A stretch of 64,000 bases of DNA, from contig CM030845.1 of assembly GCA_018105865.1 (NCBI GenBank), positions 14,669,038 through 14,733,037 on the forward strand, written 5' to 3'. The position numbers and the translations under genes were made by a program. The notes under the pieces are model-generated. The model did no database searches. It was not told where the DNA came from and saw only the letters and a program-made list of their open reading frames with translations. Of the stretch, positions 34,829 through 45,340 are shown piece by piece (the stretch's first letter is position 1; each line of letters starts with the position of its first letter). The DNA is from Metaphire vulgaris. Lineage: Eukaryota; Annelida; Clitellata; Crassiclitellata; Megascolecidae.

Positions 34829-36748
34829 AATTTGTTCGATAGTATCCGACTTCTCGAACCACCGGTCCTTAAGTAGGGACAAGGGTGAATTAACTTGTCT
34901 CCCATATAACAAGTCAAAACTTGAAAACCCTAACCCTTCAATTGGTACTTCCCTGTAGGCAAAAAGTACCCATGGAATCAGTTCATCCCATTCAATGGTA
35001 GAGTCAGCCTTCACTGCTCTAATCATCTGCTTAAGGGTAAAATGAAATCTTTCAAAACAACTGTTTGACTGTGGATGGTAAGCAGATATTTTCACATGTT
35101 TAATGGCACACTGATCGAAAAAATGTTGCATGACATCAGACATGAAATCTCGGCCTTGATCAGTCAGGATTTCTTTTGGAAATCCGCACCGAACAAAAAC
35201 ATCTGTCAAAACTTTACAAACAATTTCTGCTTTATGGGCGGGAATGGGGATGGCTTCAGGATAATGGGTACACAAGTCCATTACTGTAAGCAACCACCTG
35301 TTACCTGATTTACTGCACACAACGTCTATTGCTACCCGATCAAACGCATTGTTCATGATGGGTAAACTTTGCAATTTGGAAATGCTATTATATTTGTTCT
35401 TATTTAGCTTCTGACATATGTCGCATGTGCGAACGTAATCTTTAATGTCTTTATTGATAGATGGCCAGTAAAAGTGGTTAATTATTCTTTGTTTGGTCTT
35501 TAGCATGCCGAGGTGTCCGGATGCGGGAATGTCATGTGACAATTCTAAAAGCCGCCTACGGATTTGGACTGGGGCAACAATCTGCAAAAGACCTAAATCC
35601 GCCTCCTGTTGACACTCGTATTTCACAAATCTTCTTACTAACAGGCCATCATACACACACAGTATGAAATCTTATGACCTGGACAACGGGACAACATCAT
35701 TAAACAATTCCTTCAGACTCTCATCAGTCTGTTGCAACCTAATCAGGTCATCACGGGACAGCGACAACTCCTTCCCTATCAAATCATCTGAAAAACCACA
35801 TGGACAATTCAACTCCAATGAACCACCAACAACAACATCATTAGGAAAAACCTGTGTAACTACTGGGCGATTCAACCTCATGGAACCCCCACCAACAACA
35901 ACATCATCAGAAAAACCATGTGGGTCCTGGACACCACTGGAGTCACACGACTCATCAAAAACAACCTTCTCGTCAACAGTACTTGGAGCTACCCCACCAG
36001 CATCAACACACTGTGAAGTTCCAGTACACCCCAATAAGTCTTCGTCAAACAACCCCTCTAAATTGAAATCAAAATTATAATAATCATCTTGATTATAGGT
36101 GACCTCTGCTTTATTATCTAATGCATCTTTCTCAAGATCAATTAATGATTTGATTTTAGCACGAGTCACCACACATGAATCCATGAGTTCCTCATCAACT
36201 CGACAATCCACATCAGCTCCAATCAAAACATCAATCGAATGGGGTAATTGATTGATGAGACCACACAACACTTCTCCACGATGAAAAACACAATCAAGGT
36301 TCGCCAACACCAAAGAAATTTGGATAACATCCCCATTTATACCTTTAATCAAACGACATTCGCCTGTATCTTTGTATTCATCAGGATTTATTCGTTCTTT
36401 ACTTATTAGAGTCTGCGATGAACCTGTGTCACGAAAAGAAATAATTTGTCTTGTTTGGTTGTCTGCATTTACAATTGTAGCTTGGGAACAATAGGGTCTG
36501 AAGCTGGTTGGTACTGTGTCCAAACTATGTGTAACTTGTTGCACAAAGTTTACGTTTGGACCAGCAAAATTTGAGCCTGGCTCAAAATTTGCCTTCTCAT
36601 ATCTCTGTCGTTTTAAAGCAAAACATTGGTCTAAACCATGTCCATTCCTATGGCAGAATGCACATTTCTGGGTTGAGGGCAGCCCATTTTTACCACTCCT
36701 GAAATTTGAGTTCCTCCCCTGTGTATTAGAATGTGGAAAATTTCTCAA
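34829..36748 (-). pseudogene. Ty3/Gypsy gag-protease-integrase (Gmr1-like order)
   Basis: One reading frame on the minus strand is broken by a single TAA (35672-35674). Residue blocks in order: zinc knuckle CAFCHRNGHGLDQC (CX2CX4HX4C); protease FRDTGSSQTLIS; a repeated acidic linker (two copies of a NDVVVGGxxxLN-type unit); LSRDDLIRLQQTDESLKELF; the stop; YDGLLVRRFV. The integrase follows, with zinc-binding H/H/C/C (LSHDIPASGHLG, RTCDICQK) and DDE in DRVAIDVV, ILTDQGRDFMS and NSCFERFHFTL. Integrase therefore directly follows protease, with RT and RNase H after it, the order of Gmr1-like Ty3/Gypsy elements rather than the usual RT-RNase H-integrase. The gag N-terminus is missing. Confidence 0.88.
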
Positions 36749-37698
36749 ATTGGCATTATTTCCATCTTACTTTACGAGCTTTCATGCTAGCACGGCTCTC
36801 TTTTTAGTTCGGTGGTGTCTTGTTTCGAACATAGGCCTACATCATTTTCGATTGCAATCAAAGCTAGCCTGACAAGTCTTTCTTGGGCGATAATTGATCG
36901 CGGATAAGTTTTTATCAGGCCCGTACGAAGTGGGGGTGAGCTGCACCCCCACTTCCTACTGCCTGTGAACTGCTTGAGAGAACTGTATGTAATCGTTATT
37001 ATCCTGTACTGGATGCGTTCTGAACTTCTGATATTTGAAGCCAGTACAATGCAGGGAAGACGGGGGGTACAGATCTACACCCGTTAAAATTTTCGACTCA
37101 GAAATATATAGGAAATGACCTTTTTTGCTTGTCCGCCGAAAACTGTGACAACCAAACACCTCGCTTCCGAAAATCTGCACCCCCTCCTAAAAATTCGTTC
37201 CGACGTGCGTGCTTTTTTTATAAAATGAATAGCGAAAATGATCGTTCTCCATTGGCTACACTTAGGCCTACAGGTAGAGTAATCAGGATTCGTAATGCAA
37301 TAGACGGTTATAGACCCCAATAGTCCAGTTCCAAGTAAGATGGTTTAAATGACTAGACTCCAGTTTCACGTGGATTAATCAACCGATTCAATTCCGATTT
37401 AAATATAACTCTAAATGATGAAATCATCCCACACCCCCGAAACAATTTCTTCACTCTGCGCAAATCCTGCGACTGATCCTAACCGGAATAGGGGCGACCT
37501 CTACGGGACGGCGCCTCCTGTTCCAACGCCCGACTACGCCAATGTCTATTAGTCTATAATATATTTATATAAATCTGCAACGCTATCAAAATTAACTTTA
37601 ACTTTGATAAATGTTTCAATGAACTAGGGTTACTAGGCCCTACTGCTTGACACAAGGATTTAGCTGTAGCCCGATTGATAGCCCTGTCAGTTGATATA
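36749..37698. other. No gene; LINE scrap at 36972-37050
   Basis: GAGAGAACTGTATGTAATCG and TGTACTGGATGCGTTCTGA-type sequence at 36972-37050 match the LINE at 48569-48620, so a short LINE piece (minus sense) is present. The segment 36918-36956 (GTGGGGGTGAGCTGCACCCC) is a local inverted repeat. The rest shows no gene. Confidence 0.45.
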
Positions 37699-37980
37699 CA
37701 GGGTGTAAAAGTGAAAATGGCACCCCTTTATGAAATTTAATACCTCGGCTGCGTATATAGCGATTTCAATTAAATTTATAGGCCATATACCTGTGAATGT
37801 TTCTGATGTAATTAAGCTGATCGCAGAACTAAAATTAGAATCGGTCCTAAAGGTGGTCACGCCCACTGCGCATGCGCATGCAAATGTGGTCATTAGATAG
37901 TTGAATTCACGCGGTAGGCTATTGTGTGAATTACTAAATAGATTTCTTAAAGTTTAATTTGTTCCGCGATAAAATTAAGT

Positions 37981-38250
37981 ATGCCAATCAAACACTGTTG
38001 TTATGGAACATGTGCAAATGACAATAGGAAAACTGAAATTTGTTTGAAAGAAGGCGTTCGTTTTATACAGTTCCCCGGTCCGTCGAGTCGTCGACTGACA
38101 GAGCAAAAGCAGAGAGGTGGGCTGTAGCATGTCGACGAGAGAATTTTACTATAGGGAACATTACCAGATGGACATACATTTGCAACAAGCACTTCTTAGA
38201 TCCGACTGGGCCAACTCAGATGAATCCGGATCCTCTACCAGCCAACTCCA
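37981..38250 (+). pseudogene. THAP zinc-finger ORF, frameshifted
   Basis: It starts MPIKHCCYGTCANDNRKTEI, with the paired N-terminal cysteines and the lead of a THAP domain. After a frameshift near 38070-38090 it continues AERWAVACRRENFTI with the conserved W, then TYICNKHFLDPTGPTQMNP with the C-x2-H-F and the following proline. The spacing fits the C2CH THAP DNA-binding finger. THAP domains are found in P-type transposases and in host proteins derived from them. The downstream part is lost to nested insertions. Confidence 0.75.
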
Positions 38251-38314
38251 CACCAGTGGCGGCTCTAGAATTTGGCAAGTGGGGGGGGGCGTTGGGGTGG
38301 CAACTTCTAATCAT

Positions 38315-39503
38315 CAGTGATGGGCAACTAACTAAAAAATATTAGTTAAACTATAACTAAATTTAAACTAAAAATAAGTAGTTAAACTTTTAGTTGCTAA
38401 CTAACTTTCTAAAATAGTTAACTAAACTTAAAAAATGTAGTTAAACTTTCTGCAACTAATTTTACAACTATTTTTCATGCACTAGCCCGAGCAGTAACCA
38501 AATCACCAAAGTTCTCCACTGGCTTAAAATATCCGACTGGTGTGCGGTCCAGTAATCAGTTTTACCTGACGTCCTGGCGATACATACGTAAATATGTGTT
38601 CATAAATATGTGTTCATGAAACAATTCAAAAAGACGATGCTGGCAGCATCAACACGTCAGTCAATGAACCATTGAATTAATTAATCATTGATTGTCTATT
38701 TAAGTCTTAGTCTAGACTGCAGGAACACAAGTTTGTCAAGAGTCTCATCGCTTTACTTTTGGTCGGCAAAAGCGGCACGTGGCACTGAAATTCTTGCAGT
38801 CATTATGAGCTTGGTTTGAGTCCTTTAACTTCAAAATTGACTTCTTCGCAACACATGTCTACTAATTCATTTTCACTTCTCCGTTGCAATATTGTATATA
38901 ATTCCAACTAAAGATAAACGACTTCATATAAAAGCAATTCCCGCTTACCAACGAGATCAAAGATCGTAAGTAAGTAAAAATACACTGGTCTCTGACCAAG
39001 ATCTGTGATATATGGTGTTATCGTTGTCATGAAAAAAAATACCCAGAAAGGAATAGATAAAAAGGTACTGTAATTTCGGATCACCAACCAGGCCCTCCGA
39101 GAGAAATTCCGGGCCCCTGTGCAGAATGGTCGACGGGCCCTTGAGAAGTAATAATTTCCTGACGACCTTTTTTTTTGCTCGTCAGCCGTCCCGGGCCCCC
39201 TTCTGCTCGACTGACATTTTAACCATTCTTTAGTGTTATTATTCATTTTATTGTTAATTATACGTATTCATCATCGGCCCGGGCCCCCTCCAGGCCGCCG
39301 GGCCCCTGTGCAGTTGCCCCCCTCTCGGAGGGCCTGTCACCAACTAAAATTTTTTAGTTAAACTATTTAGTTATTAACTAAATTTTTTAAAGTTAAACTC
39401 ATTTTAACTAAACTATTTATATTTAATTAAACTATGAAGCTAACTAAAAAAGTAGTTAAACTTTTAGTTAGCAACTAATTAGTTAACTAGTTGCCCATCA
39501 CTG
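38315..39503. mobile_element. hAT element (CAGTGATGGGC), TSD CTAATCAT
   Basis: It is flanked by CTAATCAT (38307-38314 and 39504-39511), with inverted ends CAGTGATGGGCAACTA. The ends consist of AGTTAAACT motifs in both orientations. Relatives with the same ends lie at 40060-40591 and 56047-56579. Confidence 0.92.
39089..39336. mobile_element. hAT MITE (CAGGCCCTCCGAGAG), TSD TCACCAAC
   Basis: 248 bp, flanked by TCACCAAC (39081-39088 and 39337-39344), with perfect inverted ends CAGGCCCTCCGAGAG. GGGCCC motifs repeat inside. It is the innermost layer of the nest. Confidence 0.92.
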
Positions 39504-39741
39504 CTAATCATGGGGGGCCAACCATTTGTTGTTTAATGTATGTAGCATTAAGTATAGGGTCCCAACTGGGGCGTCACTGGGGGGTGAGGCACTCAATAGG
39601 GGGGCATGGCCCCCCTGGAGCCGCCACTGCTCCACACATCATACAATCCTACCTTCAAATATTATCAAATTGCATATTTTCATGGACGGGCACAGGGCAT
39701 ACGTTCAGTACTGTTAAAGTTTGATGCCTACTAGCCAAACG

Positions 39742-39863
39742 CAGTGGCGTCATTTGTCAAAATTGCCTAAAATTTTCCAAAATTGCAAAAAATGCCTAAG
39801 ATTTGCAAAAATTTGACCATAAAATTATCTCGCCCCCCAGAAAAGTGTGAAAAGACGCTACTG
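39742..39863. mobile_element. hAT MITE, 122 bp, TSD GCCAAACG
   Basis: It is flanked by GCCAAACG (39734-39741 and 39864-39871). The ends are CAGTGGCGTCAT and, reversed, CAGTAGCGTCTT. The centre is AT-rich with AAAATTGC-type repeats. Confidence 0.88.
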
Positions 39864-40059
39864 GCCAAACGTTTAACCATCCTACATGATATCACTGCAG
39901 TTTCACTCGTACTCGTGGGTCGTCGCCTACTAAAAATCTCTATTAACTAGTTAATTTATTCTGGCTAGGGTGAAGAGCCAAGCCAACAAGAAATTTGTTT
40001 CAAAATTATAACTCAAAATTGAAATGTTAACATTCAAATTCTCAAAATCGTCGTTTATT

Positions 40060-40591
40060 CAGTGATGGGCAAAAATTAGTTAACTTTTAGTTAAACTACT
40101 TTTTTTAGTTGCATCAAAAGTTAAACTGGTTGCCAGTAGTTGGGTAAAAGTTTAGTTAAGGCATTAGTTAAACTGATTTTTTTTAGTTAACTTTTTTTAA
40201 GTTAAACTTGAGTTATTCAGATTCTATGTCAGATGAAAACTTTGATCAGTCTGTGTTTTTGCGGTATATTCTCAAGGAATGAAACATTGTAACGTTGAAA
40301 CAACCTCATTTAATATGCCGATCAGTGAATTTGTGGATATTGTGACAGCTGCTGTTTAAAATTATAATCGTAAATCGTGTTCGTTGCAGCTTGTAACATA
40401 GTTTTACTAGCTCAGTAGCTCATGTCAAAGTTAAAAAGTTAAAGGTAAAAGTTAAACTGCTTTTAATTAGTTATCAGTTAAAGTTAAACTGCTACAGTGA
40501 AAAGTTAGTTACTTAAAAAGTTAAACTGCTTGATTGCAAAAAAAGTTTAGTTAAAGTTTAACTAAAAAAAATTAGTTAGTGCCCATCACTG
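40060..40591. mobile_element. hAT element (CAGTGATGGGC), 532 bp, TSD CGTTTATT
   Basis: It is flanked by CGTTTATT (40052-40059 and 40592-40599). The ends are CAGTGATGGGCA and, reversed, CAGTGATGGGCACTAACT. AGTTAAACT motifs fill both halves. Size and ends match the copy at 56047, though the core differs. Confidence 0.92.
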
Positions 40592-40633
40592 CGTTTATTC
40601 ATTATTAGCATTGCTTAACTTAACATGTATGTT

Positions 40634-40658
40634 ATTATATATATATATATATATACAC

Positions 40659-40706
<48 letters not shown>

Positions 40707-40707
40707 A
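40634..40707. repeat. (TA)n/(TG)n microsatellite
   Basis: Runs of TA with a CACA break, followed by a (TG)n run to 40707. Confidence 0.92.
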
Positions 40708-40783
40708 GACAAATTAAGATGATGAAAAAACGACATGACCACATTTTACTTAACGCTATATTAGACATTGCCTATGCACAAGT

Positions 40784-40981
40784 TCATTCTTTTTCCGGTC
40801 TGCACTCGAGCCAACGTTTTAATTCAACAACTGAATTGTTTGTAACTTCACTACGGCGAAGTTTTGCTCCTGGAACGTCTGATTCTAACAGCTTTATTTC
40901 GAAAAACTCTCTGCTTGCAGTGCTTGACGACATGTCCACTAGCTCTCGCTGACCACATTTGCATAAAACAGCTGAGCGCAA
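40784..40981 (-). pseudogene. SAP-like N-terminal ORF of a transposon protein
   Basis: The minus frame reads VDMSSSTASREFFEIKLLES, DVPGAKLRRSEVTN and SVVELKRWLECRPEKE, then stops. The VPGAxL...ELKRWLxCR arrangement resembles the SAP-type DNA-binding N-terminus of large invertebrate transposon ORFs (often with SWIM or YqaJ domains). Only this end remains. It faces the THAP ORF at the other end of the same element. Family assignment is from recall and tentative. Confidence 0.5.
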
Positions 40982-41689
40982 CTTGACATATTTATTTTAA
41001 TTAGATGCATGACGTCACGGAATCGCTTAGGCGATCAGCCTAATTGCCAAATTTCATGCTGATATCTTTAGTGTTTGCTAAAATATGGCCAAAAAAAACT
41101 AGAGACCCAAATTTTAAAATTGACAAACAGAAGATAACGTCATAGTAAACTGTATCGTTTTTAAGTCTAAAATTGCGTCGTTGTCATTGCGCCAGACAAG
41201 GTCAAGGGTTACTTACGGCCAACAGATAAACACGTACAGCAGCATTATGACTGGCTACAGGACTGTCACGATATGCTTGGAGAAGATTTCATATTCCAGC
41301 AAGACGGAACACCTGCACACTCTGCTCTCAGGACCCAGAATTTTCTGTATCAACATTGTCCAGATTTCATCAAGAAAGATGACTGGCCACCCAACTCCCC
41401 AGATATGAATCTGTGGCGACCCCGCCGGCTCGCGGCCTCGTAGCGCGGCCGGCGGTCGGGCGGCCCCCAACGCCCGCTCGGTTTCCCGATCGCCATCTGC
41501 CGCCGACTCTGCCTGATCGACGGCGTCAGTTTCCCTTTTTGGTTCTCCGACATCAGAGGAGGTGTCCGCGGCTGCCGGGCAGGCCGCACACTGAGGACGG
41601 CTGATCCTCAACATAGGGTTCTCATTTCCCTCCTCTGATTTTCTATCCGTTCCGGCCTCGTCCGAGAGACCCTTTAACTCATTCCTCTT

Positions 41690-42062
41690 CAGTGATGTTA
41701 ACAAGGACCGACCCCCCAAGGACGAGGATAAGGACAAGGACCAACCCCCCAAGGACGAGGATAAGGACAAGGACCAACCTTCCAAGGACGAGGACAAGGA
41801 CGAGGACTTACCCCGCAAACACAAGGACCACAAGGACTGACTCCCAAGGACAAGGATCAAGGACAAGGACAAGGACCAACTTCTGTCAGACAAAAAAGTC
41901 AGAAAGAAAAAAACCAAACACAATTTCAATTCGAATCACAAAATTAGAAAAGGAAAAAAGAATGTTGTAAAACATAGTCTAGTCAACAGCAATGCTGCGT
42001 TTCAAATGCGCCTTTGACTTTAGCCACCTAGCTATGTTACTGCGCTTAAGAAATTGTCAAGT

Positions 42063-42113
<51 letters not shown>

Positions 42114-42568
42114 GAACAAGTGTTTCCAGCAGCTGATCAGTCATGCACACACAGTGAGGTCTAATTATGAGACCACTTTGCGAAAACACTCGTTTAACTG
42201 GAGCCGACGTCGCTGGGCAACAAAGAATTCTGCTAAAGAATCAACTCTTCAACTGGTATTATAAAGGAAACAATGACTAAACATTTTAGAGTAACTAAAA
42301 GCAAGTATGTAGCCTAAATATAAATCCACATACTACTCTTACCTTGGAACATAATTATCAGTACAATTGAAAACGGTATACAAGTAATTTGGTCCTTATA
42401 AGGACTTTTCAAGGACTAAGTTACAAGGACCAGGACAAGGACCGATCTGCAAGGACGAAGATAAGGACGAGGCCCGAACCCCCAAGGACAAGGATAAGGA
42501 CAAGGACTTCAAATTGGTCCTTAAGGAGTCCTTAAGGACAAGGACCAGGACAAGGATTAACATCACTG
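41690..42568. mobile_element. hAT element with AAGGAC arrays, TSD TTCCTCTT
   Basis: It is flanked by TTCCTCTT (41682-41689 and 42569-42576). The ends are CAGTGATGTTAAC and, reversed, CAGTGATGTTAAT. AAGGACNAGGA motifs repeat dozens of times at both ends. The core has a (TAA)n run (42066-42111). It contains no transposase. A half copy lies at 29090-29360. Confidence 0.92.
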
Positions 42569-43463
42569 TTCCTCTTATCGCTGGCCACCGCTTGGTCTCG
42601 GCGCCTTAAGCGATTTCTATATGTATTCCTGGTCTCCGGCCTCGACTTGGTCCCACGTCTCTTCATTCTCGGTAATCTAACCGTCTTCCGCTCTCTTATA
42701 GACAGGCGGCGTTGTCTCTAACCTGTTGCGGATTCCTAGCACGCTTGGTAACCTCTGCTCTCGCTTCTAGACGGGCAGCGGCGTCTGTTAGATTCCTCAA
42801 CGCTTTCACCAAACCCCGAGGTTATCCGTGCCTGAATGGACGGCGGTTCACTCTTTTCCTTGGCCGTCGATTCACCCAAACTGTCTCCCCGCGCCTTTAC
42901 GACAGGCGGGCGTCTGTCTCCTCCCTTGGCTCAGAATTGACCTCCTGGACACTAACGTGACCTCAGGTAGGCGATATTCATCACAGGCAAGGCTCACCTT
43001 CACGGACAGTGCGCTGAGACTCCGGCGTCACAGCGACTTTCAAAGACACGAACACAACTTGCCTTTATTGGTTTATTTTTATTTATTAATAAACCAAGCA
43101 ACAATGACAACATTGGGTACAGCGGCAACACTGGTAACACGGGCAAAGACGCGCTTACTAGACGCATTCCGGCAGCCACAATAACTAGCGCACAAGAAAT
43201 GCAATCAATAGTCTTTGATACGTCATTATGAAACGATAAGCTTTAGTTAGCACTCTATACGGGCTCCAAATCATGGAGTTATTATTAGAGGAGACGGCAT
43301 TACGTCATTTGGCTGAAGCCAACTATTTGGGAAATTCCCAAACGGCAGCCACATTGGTAGACCCAAAAAATCATCAGCTGAACCATGGGGAATAGCTGTG
43401 GATATGTTTTATCAACGATCTAAGAACTTTTTATTAGTATGTAATGAAAATGGAGATTCAGAT

Positions 43464-43819
43464 TAGTGGAGGCTCCAGGATTTGGCAAGTGGTGGGGGGT
43501 GTTGTGGTGGCAACTTCTAATCAGGGGGTCCTACCGCTTGTTGTTAGGTATGTAGTATTAAGTATAGGGTTCCAACAGGGTGGCCATTGGGGGCCAGGCA
43601 CTCAATAAGGATTATAAGGGGCACGGACCCACCCTGGGCCCAGTGGCGGCTCCAGGATTTGGCAAGTGGGGGGCCGTTGGGGTGGCAGCTTCTAATCATG
43701 GGGGCCTACCGTTTGTTGTTAGGTATGTAGTATTAAGTATAGGGTCCCAACAGGGGCCACTGGGAGGCCAGGCACTCAATAGGAGCACGACCCCCCCGGC
43801 CCCTATGGAGCCACCACTG
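43464..43819. mobile_element. Two tandem hAT MITEs (CAGTGGCGGCTCCAG family)
   Basis: Copy one starts AGTGGAGGCTCCAGGATT (43465) and runs to about 43640. Copy two runs from 43641 (CAGTGGCGGCTCCAGGATTT) to 43819 (reversed CAGTGGTGGCTCC). They share TTTGGCAAGTGG and TTAAGTATAGGGT blocks with 38254 and 50568. Confidence 0.85.
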
Positions 43820-43910
43820 AATTAAGATGATATTGTTCGAAATTTGTGTTTGAAAAATAGCAAGTGGACAGCCTATTGGATGACATTAATCGTGTTTTCA
43901 ATAAGGCATG

Positions 43911-44285
43911 GGGGCTGTCCATTAATTATGTCAACAATTTTTGGGCAATTTCGACCCCCTTCCAAGGATATTTTTACACCCTCCTAACACCCCTCAACAC
44001 CACCACCCCATTTGAGGTCGACATCCCCAAAATTTGGTAATGTGACAATGCAAAATGGATACTAATTAGCTCTGAACACCCCCTCCCCCAATGGAGGACA
44101 CCCCTCCCCAAACTTTTATTGTCAGATGACCTTTTTTGTCAGTCTTTTTCCTGGGAGAGACTTAAAAATTTCGACCCCCCTTATTTTCCCGACACCACCC
44201 CCAAATTCAAAATCCTAGAAATAACACTGCCCCTCCCCCTTGTCATCAACTGCCAACTTTCAGTTACCCCCACGTCCGATTCAAC
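43911..44285. repeat. GGGCTGTCCATTAATTATG family fragment
   Basis: GGGGCTGTCCATTAATTATG, TTTTTGGGCAATTTCGACCC and CCCCCTTGTCATCAACTGCC parallel 19286 and 50504. It is C-rich with CACCCC runs. Confidence 0.65.
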
Positions 44286-44629
44286 CACATTGGCCGCTAA
44301 CAATGGAGGTGCTATTTTTAGCCTACGCGCTACTGGCTTCACGCAGCCTGGTTAGAAATGACGTAATGCCGTATCCTCTAATAATAACTCCATGCTCCAA
44401 ATATTCGCTTTCAATCGCTGTTCTTTCTTTCTTTACTCTATCGCCTCACGATATAAGCGGCCACAGTGCGAAAAGAAGATCTCATATTCATGACTTAAAT
44501 TTTTATAGTTTTTAAACTTTTTGACGGACACTTTGGCGGATTTTTCGTCAGTTGTCTGTATTTTCGCGTAGTTGCCGTCAATAGGAAAAAGTAGGGACCT
44601 GTCTAAGAACGTATTCCTTAGCGGTGATC

Positions 44630-45340
44630 AGGGGCTTCGTCTACGGCTAAGCGACGCGGCAATAGCTCCTGCCAGCTGGGCGCGCGTCTCAAGCGAACTT
44701 TAGTTACAACAGCCACCTGCGTCCACCTATTGACGCGTGCTACATAAATTCCCATATTTAGGAGATTTTCGATTTTTAGAACCAGCCCTTGAGGGCGCTC
44801 GCCCCCTAATGTCCTTATATATGCGTTTTATCCGTCAGAAAGTTTAACATCGGACCCATCCCCTAGCGTCGTCGGCAGCGGCGAAAGGCGCCTCGTCGCC
44901 GGCGACGCGCATCGCCGTCAGGACCTGTTCCCCGGGCGCCGCTCTTCCAGCGGAATTTCAAACTGTTGAGCCACGTCCGCTTAGGTGCCGTGAAAGCAGG
45001 AAACCCAGGCAGCGTTGTCGTCGTCGTTATCGGTGGTAAGCGACCCCATCTACGGCCCAACCCTTCGCTAATCACCTCTGGTAAGCGGGCGCCGGTCTTT
45101 AGGCGAACGCATCGACTACTCAGCCGGCCGACCGCTGCCTCTGTCAAACTTGCGACGGTCTTTCAGCGGCCAAACTCTCTAGTCGCTGAAGACCGAAGGC
45201 TCTCCCGGGAACCTATAATTCGTTGCCGGTTTCTATAACCTATCTCTCGGTCTTTGGGCGGGCGTGGCGATTCTAATAATTTTACCGAAGCCTTAGCGTC
45301 GTAGCCTAGCGCATGCTCTGTCCGTTTTACATGAATTAAA
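44630..45340. other. GC-rich patch, no recognised gene
   Basis: High GC with overlapping frames on both strands, for example a minus frame of 94 codons at 44863-45147 rich in R, G and T. No conserved domain is recognised. It lies within the 41410-45483 insertion. Confidence 0.35.

Larger units (their letters stand above)
38254..39629. mobile_element. hAT element (CAGTGGCGGCTCTAG), TSD CTCCACAC
   Basis: It is flanked by CTCCACAC (38246-38253 and 39630-39637). The ends are CAGTGGCGGCTCTAG and, reversed, CAGTGGCGGCTCCAG. The interior (TTTGGCAAGTGGGGG, CAACTTCTAATCAT, TTAAGTATAGGGTCCCAAC) matches copies at 43464-43819 and 50568-51732. Without the nested element it is about 180 bp. Confidence 0.92.
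37814..41040. mobile_element. THAP-bearing DNA transposon inserted in mariner
   Basis: It is flanked by TAATT (37809-37813 and 41041-41045) inside the mariner terminal repeat. The ends share the inverted 9-mer GCTGATCGC (left AAGCTGATCGCAG, right reversed GGCTGATCGCCTA). It carries a THAP-like ORF at the left end reading inward and a SAP-like ORF at the right end reading inward. Without its own nested elements it is about 1.2 kb. The superfamily is uncertain; the THAP domain suggests a P-like or Kolobok-like lineage but the 5-bp duplication fits neither well. Confidence 0.7.
43245..44412. repeat. Inverted repeat pair of about 45 bp
   Basis: ATGGAGTTATTATTAGAGGA plus CGGCATTACGTCATTT at 43272-43310 recurs inverted at 44355-44395. 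About 1 kb with other elements lies between. It may be the ends of an unrecognised inverted-repeat element. Confidence 0.6.

Noticed and set aside
37817..41036. Assigning the THAP-bearing insertion to P elements
   Set aside because: The target duplication is about 5 bp rather than 8 and no P transposase catalytic domain is visible, so I left the superfamily open.
41692..41970. 92-codon frame rich in R/T (RTDPPRTRIRTRT)
   Set aside because: It is a translation of the AAGGAC motif array of a hAT element.
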